Assembly (NCBI RefSeq): GCF_043195135.1
Contig: NZ_JBAFWP010000005.1
DNA from: NCEH01 sp043195135
GTDB taxonomy: Bacteria; Pseudomonadota; Alphaproteobacteria; Rhizobiales; Xanthobacteraceae
DNA: 64,000 nt
Reading direction: 5' to 3' (one strand)
A model generated the notes under the pieces. The model worked only from the letters and a program-made list of their open reading frames with translations. It did no database searches and was not told the DNA's origin. The translations under genes and the position numbers were made by a program. Shown piece by piece: positions 34,541-44,027 of this stretch; the stretch's first letter is position 1; each line of letters starts with the position of its first letter.

Positions 34541-35929
34541 ATGTTCGTATCCAAGGTGCCTCAGGCGCTTTCCCTCCCGGGCGATGGCCTGCAGGGGTCC
34601 CAGCGTTTCCAGGCCATTCTCGCCATCTCCTCCGCGGTCGGCATGGCATCGCTCGACACGGCCATCACGAACACCGCCTTGCCGACCATAGCGGCCGACA
34701 TCGGGGCGGACGCCGCCTCTTCCATCTGGGTGGTCACCGCCTATCAGATGGCGGTCGTGGCGGCGCTGCTTCCGCTCGCTTCGCTCGGCGACATCGTGGG
34801 CCATCGCCGGGTCTATCTGGTGGGGCTCGCATTGTTTACCGTGACGTCGCTGGCGTGCGGCCTTGCCTGGTCGTTGCCGTCCCTGGTGGTCGCCCGGGCC
34901 CTGCAAGGGCTGGGCGCCGCCGCCATCATGAGCGTCAACACCGCCCTCATCCGCTACATCTATCCCTCGCGCATGCTGGGGCGGGGCCTCGGCAAGAATG
35001 CGCTGATCGTCGCGCTCGGCTTCACCGTCGGCCCCACCGTCGCTTCCGGCATATTGTGGGTCACCTCGTGGCATTGGCTGTTCCTGCTCAATGTGCCGGT
35101 CGGGCTCGCGGCGCTGTTCTTCTCCGTGCGCTCCCTGCCGCGGACACCGCGTGCCGAACACAAGTTCGAGCTGACGGCGGCGCTGTTGAGCGCCGGCTTC
35201 TTCACCTTGCTGGTTCTCGGCATCGGCCAGGCTTCCCATCTCGGCCCGTGGGGATTGGTGGGCCTGGAGATCTTCGGCGCCCTGGCCTGCGCCGCGGTGC
35301 TCCTCAGATTGCAGGGGGAACATCCCGCCCCCATGCTGGCGGTGGATCTCTTCCGGCGGCCGGTCTTCGCCCTGTCCGCGGTGACCTCCGCCTGCTCCTT
35401 CACGGCCCAGGGGCTTGCGTTCGTCGCGCTGCCGTTCCTGCTTCAGACGCAATTGGGCCACAGCCAGGTGCAGACCGGTTTCCTCATGACGCCGTGGCCG
35501 GCGGTCGTGGCGGTGATGGGCCCCATCGCGGGCCGCCTGTCCGATCGCTATTCACCCGGCATCCTGGGCGGAATCGGGCTTCTGATGCTCTGCGCCGGCA
35601 TGGCGACCCTGGCGCTCCTGCCTTCGGCGCCGTCGACCTTCGATATCGTCTGGCGCATGGTCCTGTGCGGCGCGGGATTCGGCTTCTTCCAGTCCCCCAA
35701 CCTGAAAGCCCTGATGACCAGCGCCCCGCCGGAGCGCAGCGGCGGCGCGAGCGGCATCGTGGCCGCGGCCCGCCTGCTCGGCCAAGCCACCGGCGCCGCC
35801 CTGGTCGCGCTATGCTTTCATCTCGCAAGCGAAAGCGGCCCCGAACTCGCCCTTTGGCTCGGAAGCGCCTTCGCCCTCTTCGCGAGCCTGGCAAGCTTCC
35901 TCAGGCTCCTGTCCCGCTCGCGCGCCTGA
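34541..35929 (+). CDS. MFS transporter, DHA2 (drug:H+ antiporter) type
   Basis: The 462-residue protein has about fourteen hydrophobic segments and the first-segment motif SLDTAITNTALPTIA typical of DHA2/EmrB-QacA exporters. LGDIVGHRRVYLVG is the loop 2-3 motif and ALGFTVGPTVASGIL resembles antiporter motif C. The ATG at 34541 has AAGGAG upstream. It may export a toxic substrate or intermediate of the neighbouring pathway or give general resistance. Confidence 0.85.
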   Translation: MFVSKVPQALSLPGDGLQGSQRFQAILAISSAVGMASLDTAITNTALPTIAADIGADAASSIWVVTAYQMAVVAALLPLASLGDIVGHRRVYLVGLALFTVTSLACGLAWSLPSLVVARALQGLGAAAIMSVNTALIRYIYPSRMLGRGLGKNALIVALGFTVGPTVASGILWVTSWHWLFLLNVPVGLAALFFSVRSLPRTPRAEHKFELTAALLSAGFFTLLVLGIGQASHLGPWGLVGLEIFGALACAAVLLRLQGEHPAPMLAVDLFRRPVFALSAVTSACSFTAQGLAFVALPFLLQTQLGHSQVQTGFLMTPWPAVVAVMGPIAGRLSDRYSPGILGGIGLLMLCAGMATLALLPSAPSTFDIVWRMVLCGAGFGFFQSPNLKALMTSAPPERSGGASGIVAAARLLGQATGAALVALCFHLASESGPELALWLGSAFALFASLASFLRLLSRSRA

Positions 35930-36057
35930 TCCGCGGGGCGGGCCGGCGGCCCGCCCGATGCGACGACCTGAAGAAAATTTGCGCCGTGCCGGAATAATCG
36001 GCGCGGACGGGAGTCCCACCTCCTGAAGGCGCCATCGCGCCGGACGGAGAAAATCCC

Positions 36058-36561
36058 ATGCGAACACGACACCTCGCCTGTGTCGGCGCGCTGCTTGCGG
36101 CATGCCTTACCGGCGCCGGCGCCGAAGCACATGACCATGATCACGGAGCCGGCACCGCCGCGGCGAGCACAGCCCCCACGAGCGATGAAACGCCCTTCCT
36201 CGCCGAGAACACGGCCGCCATGGACAAGATGATGGCGGACATGGAGGTCAAGCCGACGGGCGATATCGAAGCCGACTTCACGGCGATGATGATCCCCCAT
36301 CATCAGGGCGCCATCGACATGGCGGTGGCCTATCTGCGCTACGGCAGGAACCCGCAGCTGCGGCGCATCGCGCAGGAGATCGTCGTCGAGCAGCAGCAGG
36401 AAATCGCCGCGATGCGCCTCGCGCTCGGCCAGCCCCTGCCCCCCTCCGCGCCGGCACAGACCCAGCCGGATGCCGCTCCCGCCCAGCCTCACCTCAGCCA
36501 GCGCAATGCGCCCATGGCGCACGACGCCTCCATGACGCGGCCGGCCGCTCCGGCGAAATAG
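36058..36561 (+). CDS. Periplasmic DUF305 protein
   Basis: A signal peptide (MRTRHLACVGALLAACLTGA, cleaved near AEA) is followed by a His-rich stretch HDHDHG. The DUF305 helical domain has the hallmark MIPHHQGAIDMAVAYL (about residues 79-94) and EIVVEQQQEIAAMR, and the tail is Pro/Ala-rich. DUF305 proteins include CopM-type periplasmic copper-binding proteins, so metal binding is likely. A GGAATAA element about 80 bases upstream could be the -35 box of an ECF promoter. First gene of a four-gene cluster with a beta-propeller protein and an ECF sigma/anti-sigma pair. Confidence 0.85.
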   Translation: MRTRHLACVGALLAACLTGAGAEAHDHDHGAGTAAASTAPTSDETPFLAENTAAMDKMMADMEVKPTGDIEADFTAMMIPHHQGAIDMAVAYLRYGRNPQLRRIAQEIVVEQQQEIAAMRLALGQPLPPSAPAQTQPDAAPAQPHLSQRNAPMAHDASMTRPAAPAK

Positions 36562-36573
36562 GAAAGACCAACG

Positions 36574-38031
36574 ATGAACAAGACCATCCTGCGTGTGCTG
36601 CTCGCCAGCACCATTCTGGCGTGCGCGGTTCCGGCCTTTGCCGGTGAAGCCCCCTTCGCCGCCTCCGCGCCGGCGATCGCGGTGAGCAGCCATGACCGCG
36701 TCTATGCGGCGGAACAGTTCTCCAACACCGTCTCGGTCACCGATCCCTCAACCAACAAGCTGCTCGGCGTCATCCGGCTCGGCGATCCGCAGCCGGGCAA
36801 TTTCAGCCCGCTCTACAAGGGGCAGGTGCTGGTCCACGGCATGGGCTTCTCGCCGGACCGCAAGACCCTCGCCGTTGTGTCGATCGGCTCGAATTCCGTC
36901 ACCTTCATCGACACCGCGACCAATGCCGTGAAGCACACCACCTATGTCGGCCGCTCGCCGCACGAGGCGTTCTTCACCCCGGATGGCAAGGAAGTCTGGG
37001 TGACCGTGCGCGGCGAAGATTATATCGCAGTGCTAGATGGGGCGACCTATGAGGAGAAGACCCGCATCAAGGTTCCCAACGGCCCGGGCATGCAGATCTT
37101 CTCGCCGGACGGAAAGTACGGCTATGTGTGCTCCTCCTTCATGCCCGAGACGGTGGTGATCTCCGTCGCCGACCATCAGATCGTCGGCCATGTGAAGCAG
37201 GAGAGCCCCTTCTGCCCCAACATCGCGGCGACGCCCGACGGCAAGCAGGTGTGGTTCACGCTGAAGGACATCGGCAAGACGCAGGTGTTCAACGCGCAGC
37301 CGCCCTTCGACGTGATCAAGACGATCGACACCGGCCCCATCACCAACCACGTCAACTTCGCCCATAACGCCCATGGCAGCTTCGCCTATGTGACGGTGGG
37401 CGGGCTCAATGAGGTGAAGGTGTTCCGCACCGACGATTTCTCGCAGGTCGCGACCATCCCAGTGGGCAAGCTGCCGCACGGCATCTGGCCGTCGGGCGAC
37501 GGCTCGCGGGTCTATGTCGGGCTTGAGAATGCCGATGCGCTCGCCGCCATCGACACGCTGACCAACACGGTGATCGCCACCATCCCGATCGGCCAGGCGC
37601 CGCAGGCGGTGAACTATGTCCCCGGCGCGGTGCCCGAGGGCGACGGCATGCAGAACCTTCAGCCGCTCGGCGTGGCGGGGCAGACCGCGCATCTCACCCT
37701 CAGCCCGGACGGCAAGGCAGAGGCGAAGGCGCCCACCAGCGTCTCGCTGTTCGATCAGGGGCTGATCCAGATCCTGCAGGCCTCCGTCACCGGGCTGATG
37801 CCGAAGAAGCCCTATGTGCTGGCGCTCGCCAGCGAGGCGGATGGCAAGGGCACGCTGGAGCCGCTCTCGGCCTTCATGACCAACCCCGCCGGTTCCGCTA
37901 TCGTCAACGCCGCCGGACCCATCCGGCAGATCGTGCAGAACGATGCGAAGGCACAGCGCCGCTATCTCGTCATCGCCGAAGGGACGACCGGGCAGACCGG
38001 CGCCGTCGTCCAGCACCAGACGCTCGACTGA
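36574..38031 (+). CDS. Periplasmic YVTN beta-propeller protein
   Basis: The signal peptide MNKTILRVLLASTILACAVP ends near AFA. At least six repeats follow with the YncE/YVTN pattern (VSVTDPSTNKLLGVI, VTFIDTATNAV, VLDGATYEEKTRIKV, AAIDTLTNTVIATIPIG), then a C-terminal anti-parallel domain with LTLSPDGKAEAKAPTSVSLF. It is a seven-bladed propeller-type scaffold without obvious catalytic residues. It lies 12 bases after the DUF305 gene, so the two are co-transcribed. A binding or sensing role in the envelope is inferred. Confidence 0.83.
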   Translation: MNKTILRVLLASTILACAVPAFAGEAPFAASAPAIAVSSHDRVYAAEQFSNTVSVTDPSTNKLLGVIRLGDPQPGNFSPLYKGQVLVHGMGFSPDRKTLAVVSIGSNSVTFIDTATNAVKHTTYVGRSPHEAFFTPDGKEVWVTVRGEDYIAVLDGATYEEKTRIKVPNGPGMQIFSPDGKYGYVCSSFMPETVVISVADHQIVGHVKQESPFCPNIAATPDGKQVWFTLKDIGKTQVFNAQPPFDVIKTIDTGPITNHVNFAHNAHGSFAYVTVGGLNEVKVFRTDDFSQVATIPVGKLPHGIWPSGDGSRVYVGLENADALAAIDTLTNTVIATIPIGQAPQAVNYVPGAVPEGDGMQNLQPLGVAGQTAHLTLSPDGKAEAKAPTSVSLFDQGLIQILQASVTGLMPKKPYVLALASEADGKGTLEPLSAFMTNPAGSAIVNAAGPIRQIVQNDAKAQRRYLVIAEGTTGQTGAVVQHQTLD

Positions 38032-38105
38032 CGCCTCCGGGCCCAAACGGAGGGGAAGACGGGCCGCTCTCGCAGGAGAGGCCCGCCTTCCGGGAAGGAG
38101 ATGTC

Positions 38106-38636
38106 ATGAACCACGAGATGGTGCGCCTCATCGAGCCGCTCATCCCCGCCTTGCGGCGGTATGCGCGCGCGCTGATGCGCGAGCGGGCGGCGGCGGACGA
38201 TCTGGTGCAGGACTGCCTGGAGCGCGCCATCAGCCGCTGGCATCAACGGCGCCAGGAGGACGATGCGCGATCCTGGATCTTCGCCATCCTGCACAATCTC
38301 GCCATGACGCGGCTGCGTCGCGCGACCGAGCGGCCGGTCCATGTCCCGCTCGACGACGCCGAGGCGGCGCACCTGTCTTTTGCCCCGCGACAGGAAGACG
38401 GGCTGCGCCACCGCGACCTGCTGGACGCGCTGGCGGAACTGCCGGAGGAACAGCGCACCGTGCTGCTGCTGGTCACCGTCGAGGACCTCTCCTATGCCGA
38501 TGCCGCACGCGTGCTCGATATCCCGGTCGGCACGGTGATGTCGCGCTTGTCGCGCGCCCGCGAACGCCTTTCGCGGCTCATGTCCGCTGAACCGCGGGCG
38601 ACCCTTTCGCCGCCTTATCTCCGGAGCGTGAAATGA
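38106..38636 (+). CDS. ECF-type RNA polymerase sigma factor
   Basis: Region 2 (RYARALMRERAAADDLVQDC, then RSWIFAILHNLAM, residues about 18-70) and region 4 (LPEEQRTVLLLVTVEDLSYA, VPVGTVMSRLSRARERL with Ile for Val at the first position) are both present. The 176-residue length is that of an ECF sigma without extra domains. Its stop overlaps the ATG of the membrane anti-sigma factor (ATGA). It likely drives the DUF305/propeller operon and itself. Confidence 0.9.
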   Translation: MNHEMVRLIEPLIPALRRYARALMRERAAADDLVQDCLERAISRWHQRRQEDDARSWIFAILHNLAMTRLRRATERPVHVPLDDAEAAHLSFAPRQEDGLRHRDLLDALAELPEEQRTVLLLVTVEDLSYADAARVLDIPVGTVMSRLSRARERLSRLMSAEPRATLSPPYLRSVK

Positions 38637-39412
38637 GCTCTCGCCCCATCACCGAAGACGACCTCCACGGCCTCATCGACGGTTCGCTCGACCCCGCGCG
38701 CCATGCCGAGGTGAGCGCCTGGCTCGACGCCCACCCCGAGGTGGCCGGGCGCATCGCGCGCTATGGCGAGCAGCGCGACATGCTCCGCGCCGCCTTCGCG
38801 CCGGTGATCGAGGAACCGGTGCCGACCGAACTCGACCTCTCGCGCATGATCGCGGACCGCCGCCGCCCGCAGCGGCCGCCGCGCTGGGCGATGGCTGCGG
38901 CCGCCGCCCTGCTCCTCTGCTTCGGCGGGCTCGGCGGCTGGTCGCTGCGCGGCATGGCGGTGCCACCCGCCGAGGGCGTGCAGGCCCTCGCCCGCGAGGC
39001 GGCGGCGAGCTATGTCGCCTATGCGCCCGACCAGGTCCGCCCCGTCGAGATCCGCGCCAGCGACCGCGACACGCTCGCCGCCTGGACCGCCAGGAGCGTC
39101 GGACGCCCGGTCGCCATTCCGGACCTGACGGCGGCGGGCTATCGGCTCATGGGCGGGCGGGTGGTGCCGACAGAGCACGGGCCGGCGGCGCTGTTCATGT
39201 ATGACGACGACCGGGGCACGCGGCTCGTGATGCTGGCGCGGCCCATGCGGAGCGACGGCGACGTGCCGATGTCGCCCCACGCGCAGGGCGAGCTCAACGG
39301 CCTCGCCTGGGCCGACCATGGCCTCGGCTACAGCCTGATCGGCGCGATGGCGCCGGACCGGCTGCATCCGCTGGCGAACGAGGTGCGTCGCCAGGTCCGC
39401 AACGAGGCCTAG
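38633..39412 (+). CDS. Membrane anti-sigma factor
   Basis: The cytoplasmic N-terminus has an anti-sigma-like helical domain (TEDDLHGLIDGSLDPARHAE, AWLDAHPEVAGRIARYGEQR). One membrane segment follows near residue 88 (WAMAAAAALLLCFGGLGGW), then a periplasmic domain of about 150 residues. No His-Cys-Cys zinc motif is seen in the N-terminus, so it is not a ZAS-type protein. Coupled to the sigma gene at 38106. Confidence 0.87.
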   Translation: MSSRPITEDDLHGLIDGSLDPARHAEVSAWLDAHPEVAGRIARYGEQRDMLRAAFAPVIEEPVPTELDLSRMIADRRRPQRPPRWAMAAAAALLLCFGGLGGWSLRGMAVPPAEGVQALAREAAASYVAYAPDQVRPVEIRASDRDTLAAWTARSVGRPVAIPDLTAAGYRLMGGRVVPTEHGPAALFMYDDDRGTRLVMLARPMRSDGDVPMSPHAQGELNGLAWADHGLGYSLIGAMAPDRLHPLANEVRRQVRNEA

Positions 39413-39424
39413 CGGGAAACCATC

Positions 39425-39547
39425 ATGCCGGTTGCCTATCTTCGCGCGCTGCCGGCCGGCGGTGTTGCGCTGGCGGCCCACTTCCTCCTGCTCGGCTTCG
39501 CCGACCGGGTCGACGTCGTCACCGCGGAAGCGCCAACTCCCCTATAA
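39425..39547 (+). CDS. Possible 40-residue peptide in the gap before the hydantoinase
   Basis: A frame starts at an ATG 13 bases after the anti-sigma stop and encodes a hydrophobic peptide (VALAAHFLLLGFADRVDVV). No family is known. The rest of the gap (39548-39782) holds GC-rich dyads such as GGACC-GGA-GGTCC near 39693 but no gene. It may be a leader or chance frame. Confidence 0.2.
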   Translation: MPVAYLRALPAGGVALAAHFLLLGFADRVDVVTAEAPTPL

Positions 39548-39782
39548 ATCAATGGGCTGGATCTCACCGCCTCCGACATTGGATGCCTGATCCCGGCGCG
39601 CGACCGCGCGGGGCGCCCTTTCGGAGCAAGGACGGCGCGCGGGACGTGGTCTTGATCTTGCTTGGTGGTCGGCGTGGCGGATCGCGGACCGGAGGTCCGG
39701 ACCGGCCATCCGCGGGCGCCGGGCGCGCCCGCGCGGGCCGAGCGGCCACACGACATTTCTATCGGCGAGGAGGCCATCCCCC

Positions 39783-41198
39783 ATGGCGCAGTTCGACACC
39801 CTCATACGCGGCGGCACGGTGATCACGGCGGGCGACCGCATCCCATGCGACGTCGCCATCAGCGGCGGGCGCGTGGCCGCGCTCGGCCAGGGGTTCGCCG
39901 ACGCCAGCGAGATCATCGACGCGACCGGCAAATGGGTGCTGCCCGGCGGGGTCGATGCCCATGTGCATTTTTCCCAGCCCTCGGGCGAGGGAATCGTGAT
40001 GGCGGATGATTTCGAGACCGGCACCCGCTCCGCTGCGCTGGGCGGCACCACCACGGTCATGCCCTTCTGCCTCCAGGAGAAAGGCCAATCCCTGCGGGCC
40101 GCGCTGAGCGCCTATCACGCCAAGGCGGACGGCGCCTGCCATGTGGATGTCTCGTTCCACCTCATCGTCTCGGACCCCACCGACCAGGTGCTGGGCCAGG
40201 AGCTGCCGGCCCTGGTGGAGGACGGCTACACCTCGTTCAAGATCTTCATGACCTATGAAGGGCTGGCGCTGAACGACCGCGAAATCCTCGACGTCATGGC
40301 GGTGGCGCGCGAAACCGGCGCGCTGGTGATGGTCCACGCCGAGAATTACGACGCCATCCGCTTCATGACGGAGCAATTGGAGAAAGCCGGACGAACCGCG
40401 CCGCGCTTCCATGCCACCTCGCGACCGATTGCAGTGGAGCGCGAGGCCACGCACCGCGCCATCTCGCTGGCGGAGCTGGTGGACGTGCCGGTGATGATCG
40501 TCCACGTCTCCAACCGCGAAGCCATGGAGCAGATCCGCTGGGCGCAGCAGAAGGGGCTGACGGTGCTCGGCGAGACCTGCACCCAATATCTGGTTCTCAC
40601 CGAACAGGATCTCGACGGGCTCGGCATGGAAGGGGCGAAATATGTCTGCTCGCCGCCGCCGCGCGACGTGGCGAGCCAGGAAGCGTGCTGGGAGGGCCTG
40701 CGCACCGGCGTGTTCAGCATCTTCTCGTCGGACCATTGCGCGTTCCGCTACGACGATCCGCAAGGCAAGCTCACGCCCCGGGGCCGCACCAGTTTCCGCT
40801 GGGTGCCCAATGGCATACCCGGCGTCGGCGCGCGCCTGCCGATCCTGTTCTCGGAAGGGGTGATGGCGGGGCGGATCGATATCGAGCGGTTCGTCGCCCT
40901 CACCGCCGCAAATCCCGCCAAGACCTACGGCCTTTATCCCCGCAAGGGCACCATCGCCGTCGGCTCGGATGCGGATATCGCCATCTGGGATCCCGCGCGA
41001 AAGGTAACCCTCACCCATGATCTGGTGCGGGACGGCGCCGATTATACGCCCTATGAGGGCCGCCAGATCACCGGCTGGCCCGTCCTCACCATGGTGCGCG
41101 GTCGCACGGTGGTGCGCGAGGGCGAACTGGTGGGCGCGAAGGGCCATGGGGTTCACCTCGCCCGGGCCCGCTCCCCTTATGCGAAGGCCCGCGCCTGA
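39783..41198 (+). CDS. Hydantoinase/dihydropyrimidinase, paralogue 1
   Basis: The cyclic amidohydrolase barrel has the first metal motif DAHVHF (His 60 and His 62), the carboxylated bridging lysine in SFKIFMTY (Lys 153), then HAEN (about 182), VHVS (about 240) and SSDHC (about 316). These are the dinuclear-site residues of dihydropyrimidinases and D-hydantoinases, which open cyclic ureides or imides. Length 471 is normal. It is one of three such paralogues in the window, and the only one next to a TauABC-like transporter, from which it is separated by a GntR gene on the other strand. Confidence 0.88.
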   Translation: MAQFDTLIRGGTVITAGDRIPCDVAISGGRVAALGQGFADASEIIDATGKWVLPGGVDAHVHFSQPSGEGIVMADDFETGTRSAALGGTTTVMPFCLQEKGQSLRAALSAYHAKADGACHVDVSFHLIVSDPTDQVLGQELPALVEDGYTSFKIFMTYEGLALNDREILDVMAVARETGALVMVHAENYDAIRFMTEQLEKAGRTAPRFHATSRPIAVEREATHRAISLAELVDVPVMIVHVSNREAMEQIRWAQQKGLTVLGETCTQYLVLTEQDLDGLGMEGAKYVCSPPPRDVASQEACWEGLRTGVFSIFSSDHCAFRYDDPQGKLTPRGRTSFRWVPNGIPGVGARLPILFSEGVMAGRIDIERFVALTAANPAKTYGLYPRKGTIAVGSDADIAIWDPARKVTLTHDLVRDGADYTPYEGRQITGWPVLTMVRGRTVVREGELVGAKGHGVHLARARSPYAKARA

Positions 41199-41238
41199 GA
41201 GGCGCAATGCGCGCCCGGAAGCGGGCAGATGCCGGCGC

Positions 41239-42036
41239 TCAGGCCGTCGGCGGGCCGGCCTGCTGCTGCGCCAGCAGGTCCAGGGCGGCGAGCACCGCCG
41301 TGCGGGTGCGGCGGGTATGGTCGGCGATGGCGGCGGGGAAACGCTCCGCGTCGCGACTACGCAGAAGCGCCATGAACCCCTCGTGTTCCTGGAGCGACTC
41401 GTCCCACCGCCCGGCCTCGTAATTGGCCTGGGCGCGGGCGCGATAGATCTTCGCCGCGAGCGCGGTCCAGGTGGCGAACAGCGCCGGATTGCCCGCGAGA
41501 CGGACGATCTCGGCATGGATCTGCTGGTTCTGCCGAAAATAGTCCGCGCGCGCACCGGCCTGGTGATGCGCCACCAGCCGCCCGTGCATCGCGTCCAGGC
41601 CGGCGATCTCCGCCGCCGTCGCCCTGGCGCAGGTCAGGCCGGCGGCGAGATGATCGAGCGCGAGCACCACTTCGAACACCGCGGCGATATCGTCCCGATC
41701 GAGCGGCATCACCGTGGGCGTGCGATGCGGCCGCAGCTCGATGAGCCCCTCGGAAGCCAGGACCTTGAACGCCTCGCGCAGCGGCGTGCGGGACACACCG
41801 AAGGTGTCGCACAGCATGCGTTCCGGCAGCGGACTGCCGGGGCGCAATTCGCCATCAAGCACCATTTCGCGCAGCCGCAGCACCAGCTGGTCATGCAGGG
41901 AAGCGGTGTTCAGCGGCTGCTTGGCATCGCTTGCCGAAAGCTTCAGCCGCGCCGGCTTGAAACGCGTGCGGGCGGGGGCGCGCGGGCGCGCCTTGCCGCC
42001 GCCGGGCCGCTCCGCGGGTGCCTCCGATTCTGTCAT
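41239..42036 (-). CDS. GntR-family regulator, FCD type (first)
   Basis: The N-terminal winged helix (LREMVLDGELRPGSPLPERM, CDTFGVSRTPLREAFKVLAS, about residues 55-100) and the FCD ligand domain (MHGRLVAHHQAG, YFRQNQQIHAEIVRLAGN) are both present. A basic Pro-rich N-terminal tail of about 40 residues precedes the domain. The start at 42036 has GGGAG upstream. It is divergent from the transporter gene at 42197, with a palindrome between, so it probably controls that operon and itself. Confidence 0.88.
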   Translation of the reverse strand: MTESEAPAERPGGGKARPRAPARTRFKPARLKLSASDAKQPLNTASLHDQLVLRLREMVLDGELRPGSPLPERMLCDTFGVSRTPLREAFKVLASEGLIELRPHRTPTVMPLDRDDIAAVFEVVLALDHLAAGLTCARATAAEIAGLDAMHGRLVAHHQAGARADYFRQNQQIHAEIVRLAGNPALFATWTALAAKIYRARAQANYEAGRWDESLQEHEGFMALLRSRDAERFPAAIADHTRRTRTAVLAALDLLAQQQAGPPTA

Positions 42037-42069
42037 TTCTTTGCGCTCCCTGCCTACAAAATCGGCTTT

Positions 42070-42085
42070 TAAGACCATCGTCTTA
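42070..42085. promoter_or_regulatory. Palindrome TAAGAC-CATC-GTCTTA between GntR and transporter genes
   Basis: A perfect 6+6 inverted repeat with a four-base spacer lies 34 bases before the GntR start in an AT-rich divergent promoter (TTATAAGC, TATTGCATACC). FCD-type GntR proteins bind short palindromes in such positions. It differs from the ACTGT-type motif of the second GntR gene. Confidence 0.6.
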
Positions 42086-42196
42086 TGACTTATAAGCATG
42101 ATTATACGAATAAAAAACCATATTGCATACCGAATGCTTCTAGCATCCCCTGCGAACAGGCGATCGGCTCGAATGGTCTTCCAGAGGAGCAAGGTC

Positions 42197-43204
42197 ATGA
42201 AGAGATTTTTGTCCCGCATCGCCTTTGCGCTGGTGCTTGCGGGTGGTGCGGTGTCGATGGCGGCAGCCCAGTCCGAACCCACCATCAAGCTCGGTTTTGC
42301 AAAGTGCGCCCATTGCACCCCGCTCACCCTCACCCCGGACTATGCCAAGGGCATCAAGCTGGACGTGATCGGCTTCAACACCGGCAATGACGTGCTCACG
42401 GCCCTGATTTCCAAGAGCATCGACGTGGCGCAGGTGACCTACCTTCATTATGCGACCGCCCTCGACAAGGGCTTCGACGTCGTCGCCATTTCCGGACAGG
42501 TGAACGGCGGTTCGGCGTGCGTCATTCAGAACGACCTGCCGCTCGCCGCGGACGATTGGGCCGGGCTCAAGAAGCTGATCGCGGACTACAAGGCGCAGGG
42601 TAAGCCGTTCCGCATCGCGGCCTCGCGCGGCAATGCGCAGGACATCCACATGCGCGGCGCCTTCGCCAAGCAGGGCATCGACGTCAACAAGGACGTTCAG
42701 TTCATCAATATTCCCAACCCTTCCGACCATATCCAGGCGCTGCGCCGGAACGAGGTGGAGTTGATCTGCACCACGGAGCCGTTCGCGACCCAGATCCTCC
42801 AGGCCAAGGCCGCCAAGTTCTTCACCTTTCCCTATGATCAAGCCGCCGGAAAGCTGACCAATCTCATCGTCACGCGGTCCGACGTGATCGCGACGAACCC
42901 CAAGGCGGTTGAGGAGACCGTGCGCGCCATCATCAAGGTCGACGAGAAGATCGAAGGCGACAAGCAGCTGTGGGTGAATGTCATCAGCAAGGTGACCGGC
43001 CTCGACAAGGCGATCGCCGAAGGCGCCGTGGGCAATCTTTATCCCGATTACAAGATGTATCGGTCCTCGGCGGTTGCCATCGCGACGATGATGCGGGACC
43101 TCAAATACATCAATACCGACGTCACGGCGGCGGTGGAGAAGAACATGGACTATCGCTTCCTTGAAGCGGTCACCGGCAAGCCCAAGACCGAACTCGGTTA
43201 TTGA
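42197..43204 (+). CDS. ABC transporter substrate-binding protein (TauA/SsuA/NrtA-like)
   Basis: The start has GAGGAG upstream and a signal peptide (MKRFLSRIAFALVLAGGAVS, cleaved near AAA). The mature protein has the two-lobed NMT1/ThiY-like fold (IDVAQVTYLHYATALDKG, RIAASRGNAQDIHMRGAFAK, ELICTTEPFATQIL). An unusual CAHC motif appears at the mature N-terminus (GFAKCAHCTP), where sulphonate-binding relatives have no Cys. Partner permease and ATPase follow in the same operon. Substrates of this class are sulphonates, nitrate or cyclic ureides; here the adjacent hydantoinase suggests a cyclic amide, as inference. Confidence 0.85.
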   Translation: MKRFLSRIAFALVLAGGAVSMAAAQSEPTIKLGFAKCAHCTPLTLTPDYAKGIKLDVIGFNTGNDVLTALISKSIDVAQVTYLHYATALDKGFDVVAISGQVNGGSACVIQNDLPLAADDWAGLKKLIADYKAQGKPFRIAASRGNAQDIHMRGAFAKQGIDVNKDVQFINIPNPSDHIQALRRNEVELICTTEPFATQILQAKAAKFFTFPYDQAAGKLTNLIVTRSDVIATNPKAVEETVRAIIKVDEKIEGDKQLWVNVISKVTGLDKAIAEGAVGNLYPDYKMYRSSAVAIATMMRDLKYINTDVTAAVEKNMDYRFLEAVTGKPKTELGY

Positions 43205-43214
43205 GGGCGGGCGG

Positions 43215-44027
43215 ATGCATGCCATTCTCAGACGGGGCCGGCCGGAGCGTTTCATCGTTCCGGTCCTGATCCTCGCCGGGTGGGAAGCGTTTTCCCGCTC
43301 CGGCGCCCTACCCCCGGCGCTGCTGCCGGCCCCCTCGGCGGTGGCCTGGGCCTGGCTGGACTGGGTCTTCGGCATCGACGGCAACACGCAGAGCTATAGC
43401 GGCCGCTGGATTTTCGACGTGATGGCGAGCTTCTGGCGCGTCGCCGCCGGGTTCGCCATCGCCACCGTCATGGGCGTTGTGCTCGGCGTCGCCATCGGCT
43501 GGTCCCGCCTGATCGAGGTGCTGATCGAACCCACATTGCAGACCCTGCGCCCGATCCCGCCGGTCTCGTGGATTCCCCTCGCCATCATCTGGTTCGGCAT
43601 TGCCGACAAGCCGGCGATCTTCCTGGTGTTTCTCGGCGCCTTCTTCCCGATCCTGCTGAATACCATCCATGGCGTGAAGACCTGCGATCGCAACCTGATC
43701 CGCGCGGGTGCCATGGTGGGCGGCGGCCAGCACCAATTGCTGCGCTTCATCGTCGTTCCGGCGGCGCTGCCGTCGATCTTCGCCGGCCTGCGCATCGGCG
43801 TCGGCTCGGCCTGGATGCTCACGGTCACCGCCGAAATGGTCGCGGTGAAGAGCGGGGTCGGCTACGTGCTGTGGGATTCCTATTATTTCCTGCGCTACGA
43901 CATCGTCATCGCCGCCATGGCCTCGATCGGCCTGCTCGGCTTCCTGAGCGATCTCATGATCCAGGCGGTGGCCCGGCACATGCTGCGCTGGCAGCAGGGC
44001 ACGACCCTCCAGGGCGTGGAGGGATGA
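43215..44027 (+). CDS. ABC transporter permease (TauC/SsuC-like)
   Basis: The 270-residue protein has six hydrophobic segments and the BPD-type loop GGGQHQLLRFIVVPAALPSI (EAA-like, about residue 175). ALPPALLPAPSAV near the N-terminus is typical of this group. The start at 43215 lies 10 bases after the binding-protein stop. It overlaps the ATPase gene by four bases (ATGA). Confidence 0.88.
   Translation: MHAILRRGRPERFIVPVLILAGWEAFSRSGALPPALLPAPSAVAWAWLDWVFGIDGNTQSYSGRWIFDVMASFWRVAAGFAIATVMGVVLGVAIGWSRLIEVLIEPTLQTLRPIPPVSWIPLAIIWFGIADKPAIFLVFLGAFFPILLNTIHGVKTCDRNLIRAGAMVGGGQHQLLRFIVVPAALPSIFAGLRIGVGSAWMLTVTAEMVAVKSGVGYVLWDSYYFLRYDIVIAAMASIGLLGFLSDLMIQAVARHMLRWQQGTTLQGVEG

Noticed and set aside
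39425..39777. A minus-strand 113-codon frame and a possible short promoter hairpin before hydantoinase 1.
   Set aside because: No family likeness or ribosome site; GC-rich dyads in this high-GC DNA are common.
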